From Prosopocoilus inquinatus (lineage: Eukaryota; Arthropoda; Insecta; Coleoptera; Lucanidae), in the NCBI GenBank assembly GCA_036172665.1, contig CM069877.1:19679001-19743000 (forward strand): DNA of 64,000 bases, given 5' to 3'. A model generated the notes under the pieces. That model searched no databases, was not told the origin of the DNA, and saw nothing but the letters and a program-made list of their open reading frames with translations. The stretch's first letter is position 1. Every line of letters begins with the position of its first letter. Of this stretch, positions 21,479 to 33,809 are shown in pieces. Made by a program: the position numbers and the translations under genes.

Positions 21479-23923
21479 ATATTAAGTTGGCAGGGTACTT
21501 GAAGTTTTATATCAAAGTAATTTACTATTAGATTATTTACATTTATATTCATTCTGTTATAAAATTGCTTGTGAACGATAAGGTAAAAACCATGAATGTA
21601 TCATAATTATTAAATTTAGAATCAGGGATTTTGTTCCGATCGTATAACCTTAACGTTTATTTCAAACATTGCCAATTTTGTTACTAAATTTTTAACTAGG
21701 ACACTGTTGCCGGTTGTATTTTTCACAAGGCAAAACTGGCAGTGGTCTTTTAATTTGTGAACAAATTTTAGCAATTTTCATTTCGCGTCTTACAATTTTC
21801 ACCAATTTGACATAAAATAATTAATTATTTACATAAGAAATTGACTTGTAGACTTCTTAAAGTTGAGACTTGACAACACCAGTTGATCTTTCTGACTTGA
21901 AGTGTCACATTTTGGCACATGTTTATGAAATTAATTTGTCTAATTTAACTTTAATAACCAACCTAATAAAATAAAATCACGACCTACTTGATGGTAAATA
22001 AATAAAAAATAATATTATGTCGCAGGCAAATGGTCATTTTAGGCAATCGGACATTTTTAAAAAATCAACGAAAATGATTAAAATTATTATTATCACCCAA
22101 GCAAAAAATTATGAAGATTAAGCCCTCAAAATCGTCGATGTTCTTTTGTTTCTTGTATGTTACGTTCTGAGTATTTCGATACTTTTTGTTTCAGTCCTCT
22201 ACTTTTTCCATGATTTTTTTATCAAAAATTAAGCCCAACTAATCTCCAACCCAACGAAGAAGAAAACTTAAAAAGTCAACGAAAATTAGGACCAACCCGC
22301 TTTAAGGTCAATCACAGTGGAAGGAAAATGTTAATATCAAGGAAATTTTTTTTTTTAATAAAACATTAAAATTAAGCCCCCAAATCGTCGATATTCTTTT
22401 GTTTCTCGTTCATTATATTCTTTCTTTTGTCTCGACCGAAACAAAAGAGAATATAATGACTCGACCGAGACAAAAGAAATAATATAATGAACGAGAAACA
22501 AAAGAATATCGACGATTTGGGGGCTTAATCTTAATGTTTTATTTTTTTTAAATTTGTTTTGTTTTTCGTATGCTTCATTTTATTCAGACGATTTTTTTTC
22601 CTTAAACTTACGTGAGCTATCTCATATGGTGGAGCTTGTCGTTGAGCTAAACCATTTTAAAAATTAAAAATATATTAACAAATATATTAAATTTAATGTA
22701 AAAGAATGTAAATGATCTTCTCTGAAAACTAAAAATTCATATAGTAATAAAAAGCAAAATATTTTTTTTAATTACAGGAAGTCACCAAGTGTAATTTTAA
22801 CACTTAAATAAACTCGAAATAATCTGTGATTTCTTTTAAAATTAAATGTACCACTCTTTGGTACTCAGACTAACTCAAAAATAGCAATTCTGATAGTCTT
22901 GCACACGCCAGTCTATTTCTATTTTCTGTTTACCCAACCCAAATCAAAAAATGACTTGAACATTATTTTCGATCGATTCAATTTTGTAAAAAATAAAATA
23001 GATCAGTAAGGTCGAGATGAAAAATCGATTTTTGAATCGTCAACCCTAGCTTCAAAGTTTCGAAGAGCGTTGAACGGTAGTCTGCGGTTAGAAATTAGAA
23101 ATATAACGATGTTAACAAACCGAAATGTACTCACTTTATTCTTCTTCAAAACTACAACTTAGCTTTAAAGCTGGTTTTCCTGCTTTGGAGAATTGGGTAT
23201 GTGGGTACTATTGTCATTGGGAGCGTTCAGAGGCAGCAAACGGCTGACAATGAGCGCGTTTAGAGAATTTTAGCGGCTGAATTCGTTACTCAGCAGTCGT
23301 TTGTGATTGGGTATTACCTTAATATGAGCTAATCACAAACGATTATTATTTTAATTTCATACCTGAATACGCCCATGAGGCGAGTTGAAAATATTAATAA
23401 AAAGTGTACAGTTGCGAGCTTCAGAAACTGGACATTTAAAGCTAAAAGCTGTGAGAAATGTCCCGTTTTCTATACTTGCAGTTGTACTGTCACGAGCTAA
23501 GATTGCAAGCAATAAATCTTTCTTTTTAGAGTAAACTATGGCAAGGATGTAAGAAGCAGATGTAGATTTGAGAAAAACGCATTGTGTTTAATTTGTGATC
23601 ACGATTTCTCTATGAATGTGTTAATAATTTCTCCAGGACGTTGGGTTTCGCGGTCTTTCCAATTTCAAATAAAATAAGAAAGCGGAGGAGGAAAAGCTCC
23701 CGCCCTTGCCTCACTCCCTCGAAATGCCGCCTGTATCCAAAGTATATTTGGGTATGAAGTTGCAACAAAAATCACAATCAAATTAGTAATAGTATTTTCT
23801 TTTTAGATTGATTAGAAACGTACGAATTCTAAAAATATAAGTAAGGCATTAATTAAAATGTTAAAAATATTTTCGTACAAAAAACACTCATTTTAATAAA
23901 ATTTACATGAAATACTATACATA
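21479..23923. other. Stretch without genes; one hairpin repeat inside
   Basis: AT-rich sequence between gypsy B and the 3' end of the helicase gene. I see no coding frame. 22110-22150 is a diverged direct copy of one arm of the 22359-22541 hairpin. The rest is unannotated. Confidence 0.4.
22359..22541. repeat. Long hairpin of about 183 bp with near-perfect arms
   Basis: Left arm about 22359-22435 and right arm about 22460-22541 are reverse complements with very few differences. They share ttaagcccccaaatcgtcga and atattcttttgtttctcgtt. The loop is about 25 bp. This could be a MITE or a foldback derived from the single arm seen at about 22110. Confidence 0.65.
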
Positions 23924-26614
23924 TCAGTTTGTAATTGGTGTCGTTTTGGATTTTTTTCGTTTCTTAACATCTGAATTTGTCCTATGTTTCTGTGCATCAC
24001 ACTTTCTTTTAATGGCTTTGATTTTTTGCAAATTCATCTTGTCCTCTGAAAGAATGGTTTTCCGTAAATTATCGAGGGCGATTTTATATTGATCTCCGTA
24101 AGGTTCCATTTCCACTTCAGTTATTTTTATCTAAAAGTATTAAAAATTACAAGCAAGTTTTCAAATCAATAATTTCACTTTGTACCTCTTCTAAATTTTT
24201 ATTCGCTTGTTTCAACAAGTTCTGAAACTGATTCAGCTGCGAATTATGAAGAACGGTCACAGCCAATCCTAATTCTCCAGCTCGAGCTGTTCGACCGACT
24301 CGGTGTATGTACGTTTTTAAGTATTTTGGAGCTGAATATGATATAACACACTGTACGTTAGCTAGATCTACACCTCTTGCTAGGGAATCTGTACAGATTA
24401 ATCTGAAACAGAAGCAGTGAGTTTTCTGGCAACAAATTAGTACAAGTGAAGTATATATACATATCTAGATCACCGTTTGAAAATTTTTCCATTAAACTAT
24501 TTCTGTACTTAGTTTCCAAATTGGACGAGATTTCTTCGATTTTCCTCTCAGTTTTAAATAACGTCCTTAATAAAATTGTTAACCTGTGCACACTGTCGAC
24601 TGAATGTGTGAAAACAATTATTTTTGAAAGGCTTTCTGTTTTTATGTAATAGTATAACACCAAGGGCTTTAAATCCGAGGAGCAAACAATGTACTTTTCT
24701 GTTAGTTCCCTGGGCGTTGTGTATTTTCCAATGAACTTCTTTGAGTCTCCATTACTTTCTTCCAAGTTCTCTGCGCCGTCTGTTTCAACTACTGATGTGA
24801 ACAGTTTAGGTTGAAATAAAGATAACATTTGCAATTTTTCTGGATCTTGAGATAATGTCGCTGAAAACAGCAGCTTCTGTGGTGGTCTCTGTTTTTCTAA
24901 TGTACACAGGTTTAATATTTTTGAAGATTTTGGATTCTGATCTGTAATGCATGATCACATTGTTAACTCTTCTGTAAAACTTGTTTAACATTTAAAAATA
25001 ATTTTCTAACACAATAAACTTCTAACACATTGAATTCTTGAAGATGTGAAACATTATTCACTTTAACTAACATAAGTAAACTCAAAGGAAAGTGCTACAG
25101 GGTTTTTTTTTCATGGCAAGTAAGGAAGGAACTTGTAGTATCATTATTGCAAACCTGTATTAATGTGATTTTCTAGATGGTATAGCCAGTCATTCTGAAC
25201 ATTTTCTAAAACATGGTCTGCCTCATCTATCACCAAAAATTGCAGACCACTCAAATCAAAACCTTTAGTTGATTTTATGTGCTCCACTAGACGGCCAGCT
25301 GTACATACTAAAATATCTGCCTTGCTCAAGTAACCAAATGCTTCAACTAAAACGTTTACTGGTAAAGCAATGTTATTAGGTGTGTTCGTTTTACTTTCAA
25401 CTCAGATCAGTAAATATTAGATGTGAGGTGAGTTTTGCCGAGTTAAAACGTTCTAAAAAAAACTGACATCGTGCAAACGTCAAACGAGACATTTGGTCAT
25501 TACATACACCTGCATTCTAACCTATATGCCTATTCGATTGATTCAGAGGTAGCTCACATAATCTCACCAACGAGCATGTAAAAGGACATACAAATTTCCA
25601 AGGTTACTGAGTGCCGCTGAGTTACTCTGAGTTTTGCGGTAAAAAGAACACACGTAATGTTTTGTAAATTTACTTACTTTGATAAACAAGTTGTGATTGT
25701 TCGACATTAAATGGTTTTTGTCCTGTGATCAAACATACGGTAAGGTCTGTATTCTGCACATACTTTTGAAATGTTCCAAAAATTTGTATAGCCAGGTTTT
25801 GAGTTGGTAATATAACTAAAGCACGAATTTTTCTAATGAAGCGATTCTTCAGAACTTGGACGATAGGCAACACGAAAGCCAGGGTTTTACCACTTCCAGT
25901 AGGTGCTGAAACACATGTGTCTCTAGGAAACAACATCTCGGCATGTTTATGTGCTCTTATCAACCAAGGGATGACTTCAGCTTGAACAGGAAAGAAATAC
26001 TTGATTCTATTTTGTTTTAGTTGAGCACGAAGCCGTTTGTCTAATTCCTTTATTGCAGAAACTTTCACTCGTAGGTCTTGTAAATTTACTGATATTATGG
26101 TGGGATTGGCAAGCCATTTCGGCAACATGCGCTTCACCTAAAATTGATGAATATAAGTTTGAAGAGAAATAAAAGAGGCTACCTAAACACACTTTTTGTT
26201 TTTTATCAAAGTTCTTTTCACCTAGCACAGTAAAACCTTCTAATGAGTTTGGATCTGGGTAGTTCTGCTCTTGATTTCTTTCACTGACTGCTTCGTCAGA
26301 ATCATTAACATCATTGGCAGTGAGAGTGTTATCTTCAGAAGCATCTACAGGTTTTGTCTCCTCTTTCCTTTTTTGTTGTTTAGGTTCATTGTGACTGATT
26401 TTAACTTTGATTTCCTCTTTCAAATTTGCTTTTTGCTTAATACGAATTTTCTTATTGTGCTCTATACGTTTCAATACTTTATCCAAATTCGCTTTTTCAT
26501 TAATTTCTTTTTCCACATCATCTTCTTCTTTGTTGGCGTGTCTAAAGAACATTGCATTTTTTTGGAGAACTTTACATTTACAAGCACATACCTGTTAACA
26601 ACGAATAAATCCAT
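23924..26614 (-). CDS. DDX51: ATP-dependent RNA helicase, DDX51/Dbp73D type
   Basis: Seven coding exons on the minus strand: 26592-26614, 26193-26541, 25678-26137, 25155-25346, 24461-24941, 24186-24402 and 23924-24130. All junctions are GT-AG and in phase, giving 642 residues (human DDX51 is about 666). Motifs: Q motif (FFPVQ, about 172-176), motif I APTGSGKT (202-209), Ia-like PTQNLA, Ib-like TAGR (293-296), II DEAD (318-321), III SAT (368-370), [12 protein letters not shown] (505-515), [12 protein letters not shown] (535-544). The N-terminus is acidic/lysine-rich, the C-terminus basic. The family acts in nucleolar 60S ribosome assembly. The start MDLFVVNR lies in a 23-nt first exon; the model is by eye. 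Introns 3 and 4 are long (331 and 213 bp), the rest 50-58 bp. Intron 3 holds a MITE. Confidence 0.92.
25379..25654. mobile_element. MITE in an intron of the helicase gene
   Basis: The ends ggtgtgttcgttttac and gcggtaaaaagaacacac are inverted and flanked by TA. It belongs to the family found at 46616-46832. It fills most of the 331-bp intron. Confidence 0.6.
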
Positions 26615-26853
26615 TTTAAATTGAAGATCAATAACAATTAAAAGCAAGGTTAAGTACAACTATCGTTCACATGGCATGCACTGGCATGTTCAACCAGTGT
26701 TACCAACCGTACTGTAGAATATTCCTCTATCCGTTTGTAAAATTCCTCAAAAACCCTCACAAATCATCTGAGTTTAATTGATATACTGATAATAATAGTG
26801 GGCTCACTATAAAAAGCCAAGTATTGTCGCCGCCAAAAAAATGTGGAATCTTT

Positions 26854-27150
26854 GGGCTCGTTTTTTACTCGGGATTAGTTCATCCGTTGCAGCGATTAAA
26901 CCAAAATCGCCTTTTTACACTTTAATTAATTAATTTAATTTCACAAAGAAAGAATGTATGAATGTACCTAAATACTTTAATTACCTCTTTCACTCAAGTT
27001 TCACCGCCATAGTATTTTAAGTGTTTTTCTACTATTCGATGTAGCGATTGAAATTGCCGTTTTAAAGTTGAAAGCGTGACGTCATCAAAGTTCAGCGTTG
27101 AAATTTTAAGATGCAGCGTTTTAAGCGTTGAAGAGTAAAAAAACGAGCCC
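26854..27150. mobile_element. 297-bp MITE upstream of the helicase gene
   Basis: The terminal inverted repeats gggctcgttttttactc and gagtaaaaaaacgagccc are near-perfect. A T-run flanks both sides. It lies about 240 bp upstream of the helicase start codon. Non-coding. Confidence 0.7.
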
Positions 27151-27482
27151 TTTTCTTGACGTAAATTTAGCGATCAGGCCCGTAGCCAAGGTTGGCTGAT
27201 CCTGCCCTATAAAGTTCTAAGCCTGCCCTACGACGCAATGGTCCAACCTGACGTGATATAATACATATTGGGGTCTATTCTGTAACATCAGTGTTGCCAA
27301 CAACACGGTAAATACCGTGTTTGCACGGTATTTAAGTTGATTACACGGTATACGATAAGCAAGGTGGAAAACACGGTAATTTGTCTCCAAATAAGTTGGT
27401 AATAGGTAGAAAACTTTTGCTTATAGTTATTATTTTACTTGAAGTTGATGATATGTACTTAGTATTTTTTAGAAAAATTTTG

Positions 27483-27750
27483 TGCAAATCGTTTTTTATT
27501 GCAGCGAGAACCTCGAGCAGCCTCTTGACAGCTGTTTCAGCCCTGCTTGGGGCTTCTTCAGCAGAGACGTAGCTCGACATTCCCGCTGCAAACAAAAACG
27601 ACTTGCCCAATTTATTTGCATTATGCTTTGACAGCAAGCATGGCCGCCTTGCATGGGGAACTTATTAGGAGCAAATCCCGCTTCAATTTGTTACCCTACT
27701 GCAATGTCAGGTCAAAAAGCGATAGTATGATGTCGCGATTTTTTCTGTTT
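27483..27750. repeat. Foldback repeat family, copy 2 (inside the hAT)
   Basis: It shares the peptide-like frame on the minus strand (SSYVSAEEAPSRAETAVKRL) and the tactgcaatgtcaggtcaaa segment with the copies at 2934-3275 and 36425-36893. Here the left arm of the palindrome is missing. Confidence 0.6.
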
Positions 27751-27874
27751 AGTATTTTTTGTTACTTTATGTTGGTACTTGTAGATGCGAATTGCTGGGC
27801 GGGCCGCTCTGTTTGAATGGTTTTAACCTACCCTTTTACTTCATTTTTTCCAGTGTGTTGCATGTGTTGTTGTA

Positions 27875-28474
27875 GTGTTAGTATTATGCGCACAAATAAA
27901 AAAAAGGTTTGATTTTAAAGATAATGCTCTACAATTATTTTATTTATTTAAACCAAACAACGCGTTATCTATGCAATTGAGAGATCAGTATCCATCACTA
28001 TTTCCTTTAATAGATAAGTTACAAAGATGTTCAGAAGAAAAGAAGTGGCAAGATGTGGACGATCAGTGGCGTTTATTGCCTAATTACTCTTTTAATGAAG
28101 AATCACGCATTAATTCTGAAAATGAAGTCGACATTTTTTGGGGATTGTTATTAAATTTCCAAGATGAAACTGAAAACTTTATCTTTAAAGATTTAAGTGA
28201 ATTTGTATTGAATGCATTGTCGATACCTCATTCAAATGCTGCTTGTGAGAGGGTATTCAGTCAAGTCAACCTAATAAAGACCAAACAAAGAAATAGATTA
28301 ATAACATCTTCTATTAATGGAAACCTATTAACCAAAGATTTAATAAAATACGATTTTCAAGACTGTATCCACTTTGTACCCAACCAAAGTATGCTTAATA
28401 AAATGGTGAAAGACAAACTTTACAATAACAAAGAAGTTTTCAATCAAACCGAAGACGACTTTTATTATGGTTAG
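27875..28474 (+). pseudogene. hAT transposase C-terminal fragment
   Basis: About 199 codons ending in the hAT dimerisation region: LSIPHSNAACERVFSQVNLI followed by KTKQRNRLITSSINGNLL. The N-terminal BED finger and most of the RNase H-like core are gone. The residual frame has no internal stop, so decay is recent or the internal deletion came first. The element can only be moved in trans. Confidence 0.8.
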
Positions 28475-28702
28475 AAGTTTGTTTTTTAAAATATATTTTT
28501 TAGATGTTAAAAAAGTTTTGTTTTTATTTTGTAACGTAAGTTTTATTTTACTTTTTGTTTTCAATAAATGTACTATTTTTAGTATTACCTCAACGTATTT
28601 TATTTGGATAACACGATCTTATTATTTAAAAACACGGTAATTTCCTGCCAGCGACACGGTAATGTGATTTGCTAGGGTTGGCAACACTGTGTAACATTGA
28701 TT

Positions 28703-29580
28703 GGACTTGAAACGTAACAATTATTGATATGGGACGTGACCTTGCAAAATCACTTGCTAAGCATATCAATTAATTAAAGAGACCGTGCTGTCTAGCAAAT
28801 TGAAACGCTGTCACAAAAATAATCACTGTTTTTACATATGCAGAAATATAATTTTCCGGGCGTCAATGTAAATGCATCTTAAAAAAATGCGTAAGCGTGT
28901 AAGATTAAAAAATTAAAATTTTTCTATAATCGTTGGGTTGTCGTCAAGTGAAAGATTAGAAGAAGCGTGATTTTAGCATGGATTTGGAAGGTCAAATTGT
29001 TACTCGTTTTTCTATTACTTGCTTGCTCTAAGTGTAAATAAATAAATCACGATAACCTTAAAATTGGCAACGCACGCGCAATCTATAAGTTGTGCATCTC
29101 TTCAATTCGTGTTCAAGTCCTCTTCAATTATTGAAGACCTTGAAGACGCATAACAATTGATATGGACTTGAAACGTAACAATTATTGTTATGGGACGTGA
29201 CCTTGCAAAGTCACTTGCTAAGTGTATCAATTAATTAAAGAGGCCGTGCTGTGTAGCAAATTGAAACGTTGTCACAAAAATAATCACTGTTTTTACGTAT
29301 GCAGAAATATAATTTTCCGGGCGTCAATGTAAATGCATTTAAAAAAAATGCGTAAGCGTGCAGGATTAAATAATAAAAATTGTCCATAATTAGTCGGATG
29401 TTGGATTTGGAAGGTCAAATTATTACTCGTTTTTTCTATTTCTCGCTATAAGTATAAATAAATCACGATAACCTTAAAATTGGCAACGCATGCGCAATCC
29501 ATAAGTTATGCATCTCTTCAATTCCCGTTCAAGTTCTCTTCAATTATTGAAGACCTTGAAGACGCATAGCAATTGATATG
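28703..29580. repeat. 461-bp tandem duplication
   Basis: ggacttgaaacgtaac starts both units, at 28703 and 29164. The units stay alignable to the end (gacgcataacaattgatatg against gacgcatagcaattgatatg). Unit 2 is shorter by about 45 bp. Confidence 0.75.
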
Positions 29581-29737
29581 CATATCAATGTTACAGAATA
29601 GACCCGATTGTTGCGACTTCGGGGTTCAGAAATAATACTCGTCAAATTATTTCGAAACAATTTAATAAAATACTCTTCCCCAGTCTCGATTTCTTGGGAG
29701 AATCGTAGTGTTGTGAGTTGCTAAAATTACTACGTTA

Positions 29738-30115
29738 CCTTACGGTAAATTTCCAACGTTACCGGTAAGGTAACAATCATTTGTTACCGTTTGTTACCTC
29801 TGTCGCCAAGATAACGGAACTTCAAATTACACACTTGTAAAATTTAAGTAAACCAATGAAAGAAATGGTCAAGTAATATTTTTGATTATTTAGCAAAAAC
29901 GTATGTACTAAAAAAAAATTAAATAAATATTTCATTACCTAAAATGACTCGTTTACACATAAATTTATTTAGTGGAAATAGATAATATTAAATATCGTCA
30001 ACCTTAGTTTTAACACAAACCGAAAATGTAATGCGTAATCGGTATCAAATTAATCAGAAAATCACATTTTTAGTTAAAAGCGTAATTGCTAACTACGACG
30101 ATGTCGCATAGTGGG
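29738..30115 (+). repeat. GTTACC-rich dispersed repeat, copy 1
   Basis: About 370 bp shared in the same orientation with 50350-50830. Examples are gttaccgtttgttacctct and ccaatgaaagaaatggtcaa. Termini are rich in ttaccggtaaggtaac palindromes. Non-coding. Confidence 0.65.
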
Positions 30116-30499
30116 GTATTTGACCGATTTAGCTGGCTAAAAATTCAAATTCTGAAATCTATTCCAGATAAAAACAAATGACCATGTGAGAATCTTGAAT
30201 GTTTGTAAAATAACAGGCCACAATTGGTTTTATGCTTACCTTACATCTTATCAATCATATTTCAGCTTGAACTTGACCATCTTCAAAGTACACGTATTCA
30301 TTTCTAAGCGTATTTTGCATTCCTAGACTTTAAAACCTTATTATATTTTTACAAAAAAAAATATAACAACTAATAAAGCACTGTTTTGAAACGCGCAAAT
30401 GTAAATGTATGTGAATCTTTTCATTGAAAATTCCATCAATTTTAACATAGTTAAGGTACTTTAATTCTTTTTAAAGTCAATGTCAGCATAACTTGCAGA

Positions 30500-30660
30500 C
30501 ATTGTTGTTAGGTTTAACATTTTTATGATTTTGTCAGTGTGATTAGGTTGTTTTTAGACATTTTTTAGTGCTTTTAAGTTGGTAGCGTACTGAAGATGCC
30601 GAAATACGTATCTACGGATATAAAAATTATTGTGGGCGGAGGTTAATCTCAATTATTGAA
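30500..30660 (+). repeat. Repeat with degenerate hammerhead-like motif, copy 1
   Basis: It shares gtgtgattaggttgttttta and the segment after it with copies at 51725-51905 (minus) and 58370-58550 (plus). The motif at 30586-30616 keeps CTGAAGA and GAAA, but helix II is deleted, so it should be inactive. Confidence 0.6.
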
Positions 30661-31250
30661 AATTGCTTTTCACTATTAACTATTTCACATGTAGAAAAGT
30701 ATGACTGCAAATAAAAACTTTTTTAATTACTTTATTTTTAATATAATACACAAGTCGCTAAATTTGATAATTTGTGAATATATGATATTAATTAAATCAA
30801 TTAATCACAGACATATTTTTTCATTGCACTACCTACTCTAATCTAATTTTATATTCTACCGTGTGTAGTTTTGAGATTTTAAATAATTTTCATGGGATAT
30901 AAAATACGTTTTGGCTGTGGCTTTAGTTTAAATAAATTCACACTTAACCCTTAATAGGGCATGTGGCGTCTGAGAGACCATGCGATGTATACAAAAATTA
31001 CGCCACAAAATGTTTGGTTACCGTGGGCTTTATAATTTATTTTTGATTTCTAGACACAAACTTATTTCAAATAATATAATATAAGGTGTGTTTCTAATTT
31101 ACGAGTAGTTATTGCACAGTTAAAACGATAAAAAATAACGCTTTATTTTTAAATTGGCGCACAAAAAATTCACATGGCCCGTTAAGGATTAATCCGCACA
31201 ACCTACCCAATGCTTCTTTGTATACTGAATTAGGGTCAAGTTTATTTTGT
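30661..31250. other. Non-coding stretch
   Basis: AT-rich sequence with no open frame, repeat copy or RNA gene that I can recognise. Confidence 0.3.
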
Positions 31251-31381
31251 CGGCGATAAGTGAACGGTCAAATTGCACAAAATCGTCAAGTCAACGATCT
31301 GACTAAACCCTCTGACCAATCACCAATTGAGAAAAGTGATCACGTGGTTTGGTCTGACCATATAGACCGTTCACTTACCGC
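31251..31381. mobile_element. 131-bp MITE, gataagtgaacggtc family
   Basis: The inverted ends gataagtgaacggtc and gaccgttcacttacc enclose a body shared, in reverse, with 34620-34750 (for example agaaaagtgatcacgt). Non-coding. Confidence 0.65.
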
Positions 31382-31683
31382 AGGCTTTGATTTACCTACG
31401 CAGCCGTTCGCCGTCTGGCGGTTTTTCTGGAGAACTAGCACAAAAATTAGCCACCAAAATCTTCGAACGCGTAGGAAGTTGAGTCACCTGATATCTTACA
31501 CCGTGGTATGAACTAAATTTAAAGAAATTTCTCATAGACAGTTCACACAGGTCTCACAATTCTCTTTTTCTGCTGTTTCAACGCGCACCATATTGTGTTC
31601 CTGAATAAAAAGACTATCGTAACGATACACTTTTTCCCGCGAATATCAAAACTCAATTATTTATAAAATATTCTGTTTTGATA

Positions 31684-32120
31684 GATATTTTAGAGACATA
31701 CTTAATTTGACATGGTGAACGCGATATCATGTAAGAAAATATGTCCCATTAAAATTGAAAACAATTGAAAATCTCGAAAACCTGATAGTCGTTTGTTTTT
31801 CTGAAGGTACCGTAAAATCGAAAAGGGAAGGTCCTGAAACTTTTCTAATTTAAGCTACTTCATGAAATGTCAAATTAAAAGGTAGCTATTGTAGCCGTAA
31901 ACACCAAGAATTTGTTACTAAATCGTTTATAAAATAGTAGCCTTTGGGAGATGATATTTTAGAGACATAATTAATTTGACATCCTGAACGCGATCCGATG
32001 ATAAAAGCCTAATATTCCATTTAAAAAAGTTGAAAACAATTGAAAATCTTGAAAACCTGATAGTCATTTGTTTTTATCGAAGGTACTGTAAAAAGTAAAT
32101 AGTCCTAAAACTTTTCATGC
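31684..32120. repeat. Tandem duplication, about 269-bp period
   Basis: gatattttagagacata starts both units, at 31684 and 31953. Both continue with gaaaacaattgaaaatct and aaaacctgatagtc. Two diverged units; no coding content. Confidence 0.6.
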
Positions 32121-32492
32121 GGTAATAATTTATTTTTGTTTTTCATTTAGAGGATATTTTAAAGATTCGAAAAAATGTCAGAAAAAAACTTATAGAGCCT
32201 GCCCCACACTACGAAAAGCCTTTCCTGAATATTTAGTCTGATTAAGGCCCTGTTAACGATAGAGTAACGTCGGTATATATGGAATAGACCGGGGTAGAAA
32301 AGTAAGATAGAACGAATGAGTTTAATTAACGTCCAGGCTGGTTGTCCTTTGGATGTGTTTTCGTCCGAATTATTTTCGTTAGAAATCGGACGAATAATTT
32401 CGTCAGATTTCGCATATGTTGTATCGTCCACTAGAAAGTTTTTGTATTGCACGAAGTCCGTCGTACGCAGTGATTTATATCATATCAGCACC

Positions 32493-33806
32493 GATGAGAA
32501 GTTAGCAATAAAATTATGAAATTTCAAAACGCTGCCACCGCTAAAATAACGATCACAGATCAATAATATTTAATCTATTACAAAGAGTATAATGTGTAGA
32601 TACCCCTCATATGAAGAAACTGAAAAAATATTTGATATTAAGTTAACTATGACTATTTAAAACAGCGTAAGTCATTATTCATATATTGCACCAAAACAAT
32701 TGCTTACACTGAAAATTTTCACACAGTCATAAAGTAAACATACATATCTATTTAATAACGCCTTTAGAAAGTTTTAGCCGGTTGATTTAAAGTAATTAGA
32801 AAATTAATTAAATATGGCATTCCCAGCAATCAAATAATACTAATTTTGAACGTCCATATCTTTTCATGCAGAATTCGCATAAACATTCTGTTCGCAGAAT
32901 ATTAAAGCACGGACCGAAATCTATCGTTTAAACCACCCTCTGAGTTTTAGCCGGTTGATCTGAAGTAATTAGAAATTAATTAAAAGTGACTCTCAGATCA
33001 ATGAAATAGTACCAATTTCAAATGTTCATAACTTTTCTCAGAGCATTTGCATATAAATTCTGTTTGCAAAATATTAAAGCACGGATCGAAATCTATCGTT
33101 TAAACCACCCTCTGAGTTTTAGCCGGTTGATTTGAAGTAATTAGAAATTAATTAAAAGTGACTCTCAGACCAATGAAACAGTACTAATTTCAAATGTTCA
33201 TAACTTTTCTCAGAGCATTTGCATAAAAATTCTGTTTGCAGAATATTAAAGCACGGATCGAAATCTTTCGTTTAAACCACCCTCTGAGTTTTAGCCGGTT
33301 GATTTGAAGTAATTAGAAATTAAATAAAATTATTACAAAGTAATAAGTTGTGACATTGACAAGAGTAAAACAATATTTACTTTACATTGTCCCTTCTGAA
33401 TTATTTTGTACTTAAAAAATCGAGATTTGTACAAACAAAAGGTATTTTCATAAGATGCATGTTCTGGGCCAGAAAATGCGTCTTATAAAAATTCTTGTTA
33501 TTAAAAGATTTTTACAAAACTCAGACAAAAACACCTTTTATAATAAACAAATAAACAAAATTAATGTTTTCAAATATATACACGGTTTTCAAATGTTTTG
33601 TTCTTGAAACACAGCCATCTTAATGAATTTGTAAAAAATCAAAATATCTTCTTTATTTATTAATTTGCGATAAAATGATAAAGAATAATTTTAATTTAGA
33701 ATTTTATTCTCTATCGATTGGTCAAATAATATACAGGGTGTTACAGCGTTTTGAAATTTCATAATTTTATTGCTGGAATTTTATTGCTAACTTCTCATCG
33801 GGCATG
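32493..33806. repeat. Inverted repeat pair enclosing a 172-bp tandem array
   Basis: 32493-32535 (gatgagaagttagcaataaa, then attatgaaatttcaaaacgc) is repeated in reverse at about 33742-33806. Weaker similarity continues on the outer sides. The tandem array 32771-33330 lies between the two arms. Confidence 0.55.
32771..33330. repeat. 172-bp satellite-like tandem repeat
   Basis: gttttagccggttgat recurs at 32771, 32944, 33116 and 33288, giving periods of 173, 172 and 172 bp. There are three full units and a partial fourth. Units 2 and 3 are the most alike. The unit has no open frame. Confidence 0.85.
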
Positions 33807-33809
33807 TCA

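Larger units (their letters stand above)
27289..28689 (+). mobile_element. hAT transposon, 1401 bp, with 8-bp target duplication
   Basis: It starts cagtgttgccaac and ends gttggcaacactg. It is flanked by identical tgtaacat at 27281-27288 and 28690-28697. Subterminal acacggtaat motifs recur at both ends. Only the C-terminal part of the transposase remains, and a foldback-repeat fragment (27483-27750) lies inside the left half. Confidence 0.9.
27271..29605. mobile_element. Inverted-end element carrying a nested hAT and a tandem duplication
   Basis: The outer ends gggtctattctgtaacat and atgttacagaatagaccc are inverted copies. The left end is cut off after 18 bp by the hAT insertion at 27289-28689 and resumes at 28690. 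The body is a tandem duplication of 461-bp period (unit 1 about 28703-29163, unit 2 about 29164-29580). No coding frame; superfamily unknown. Confidence 0.7.
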
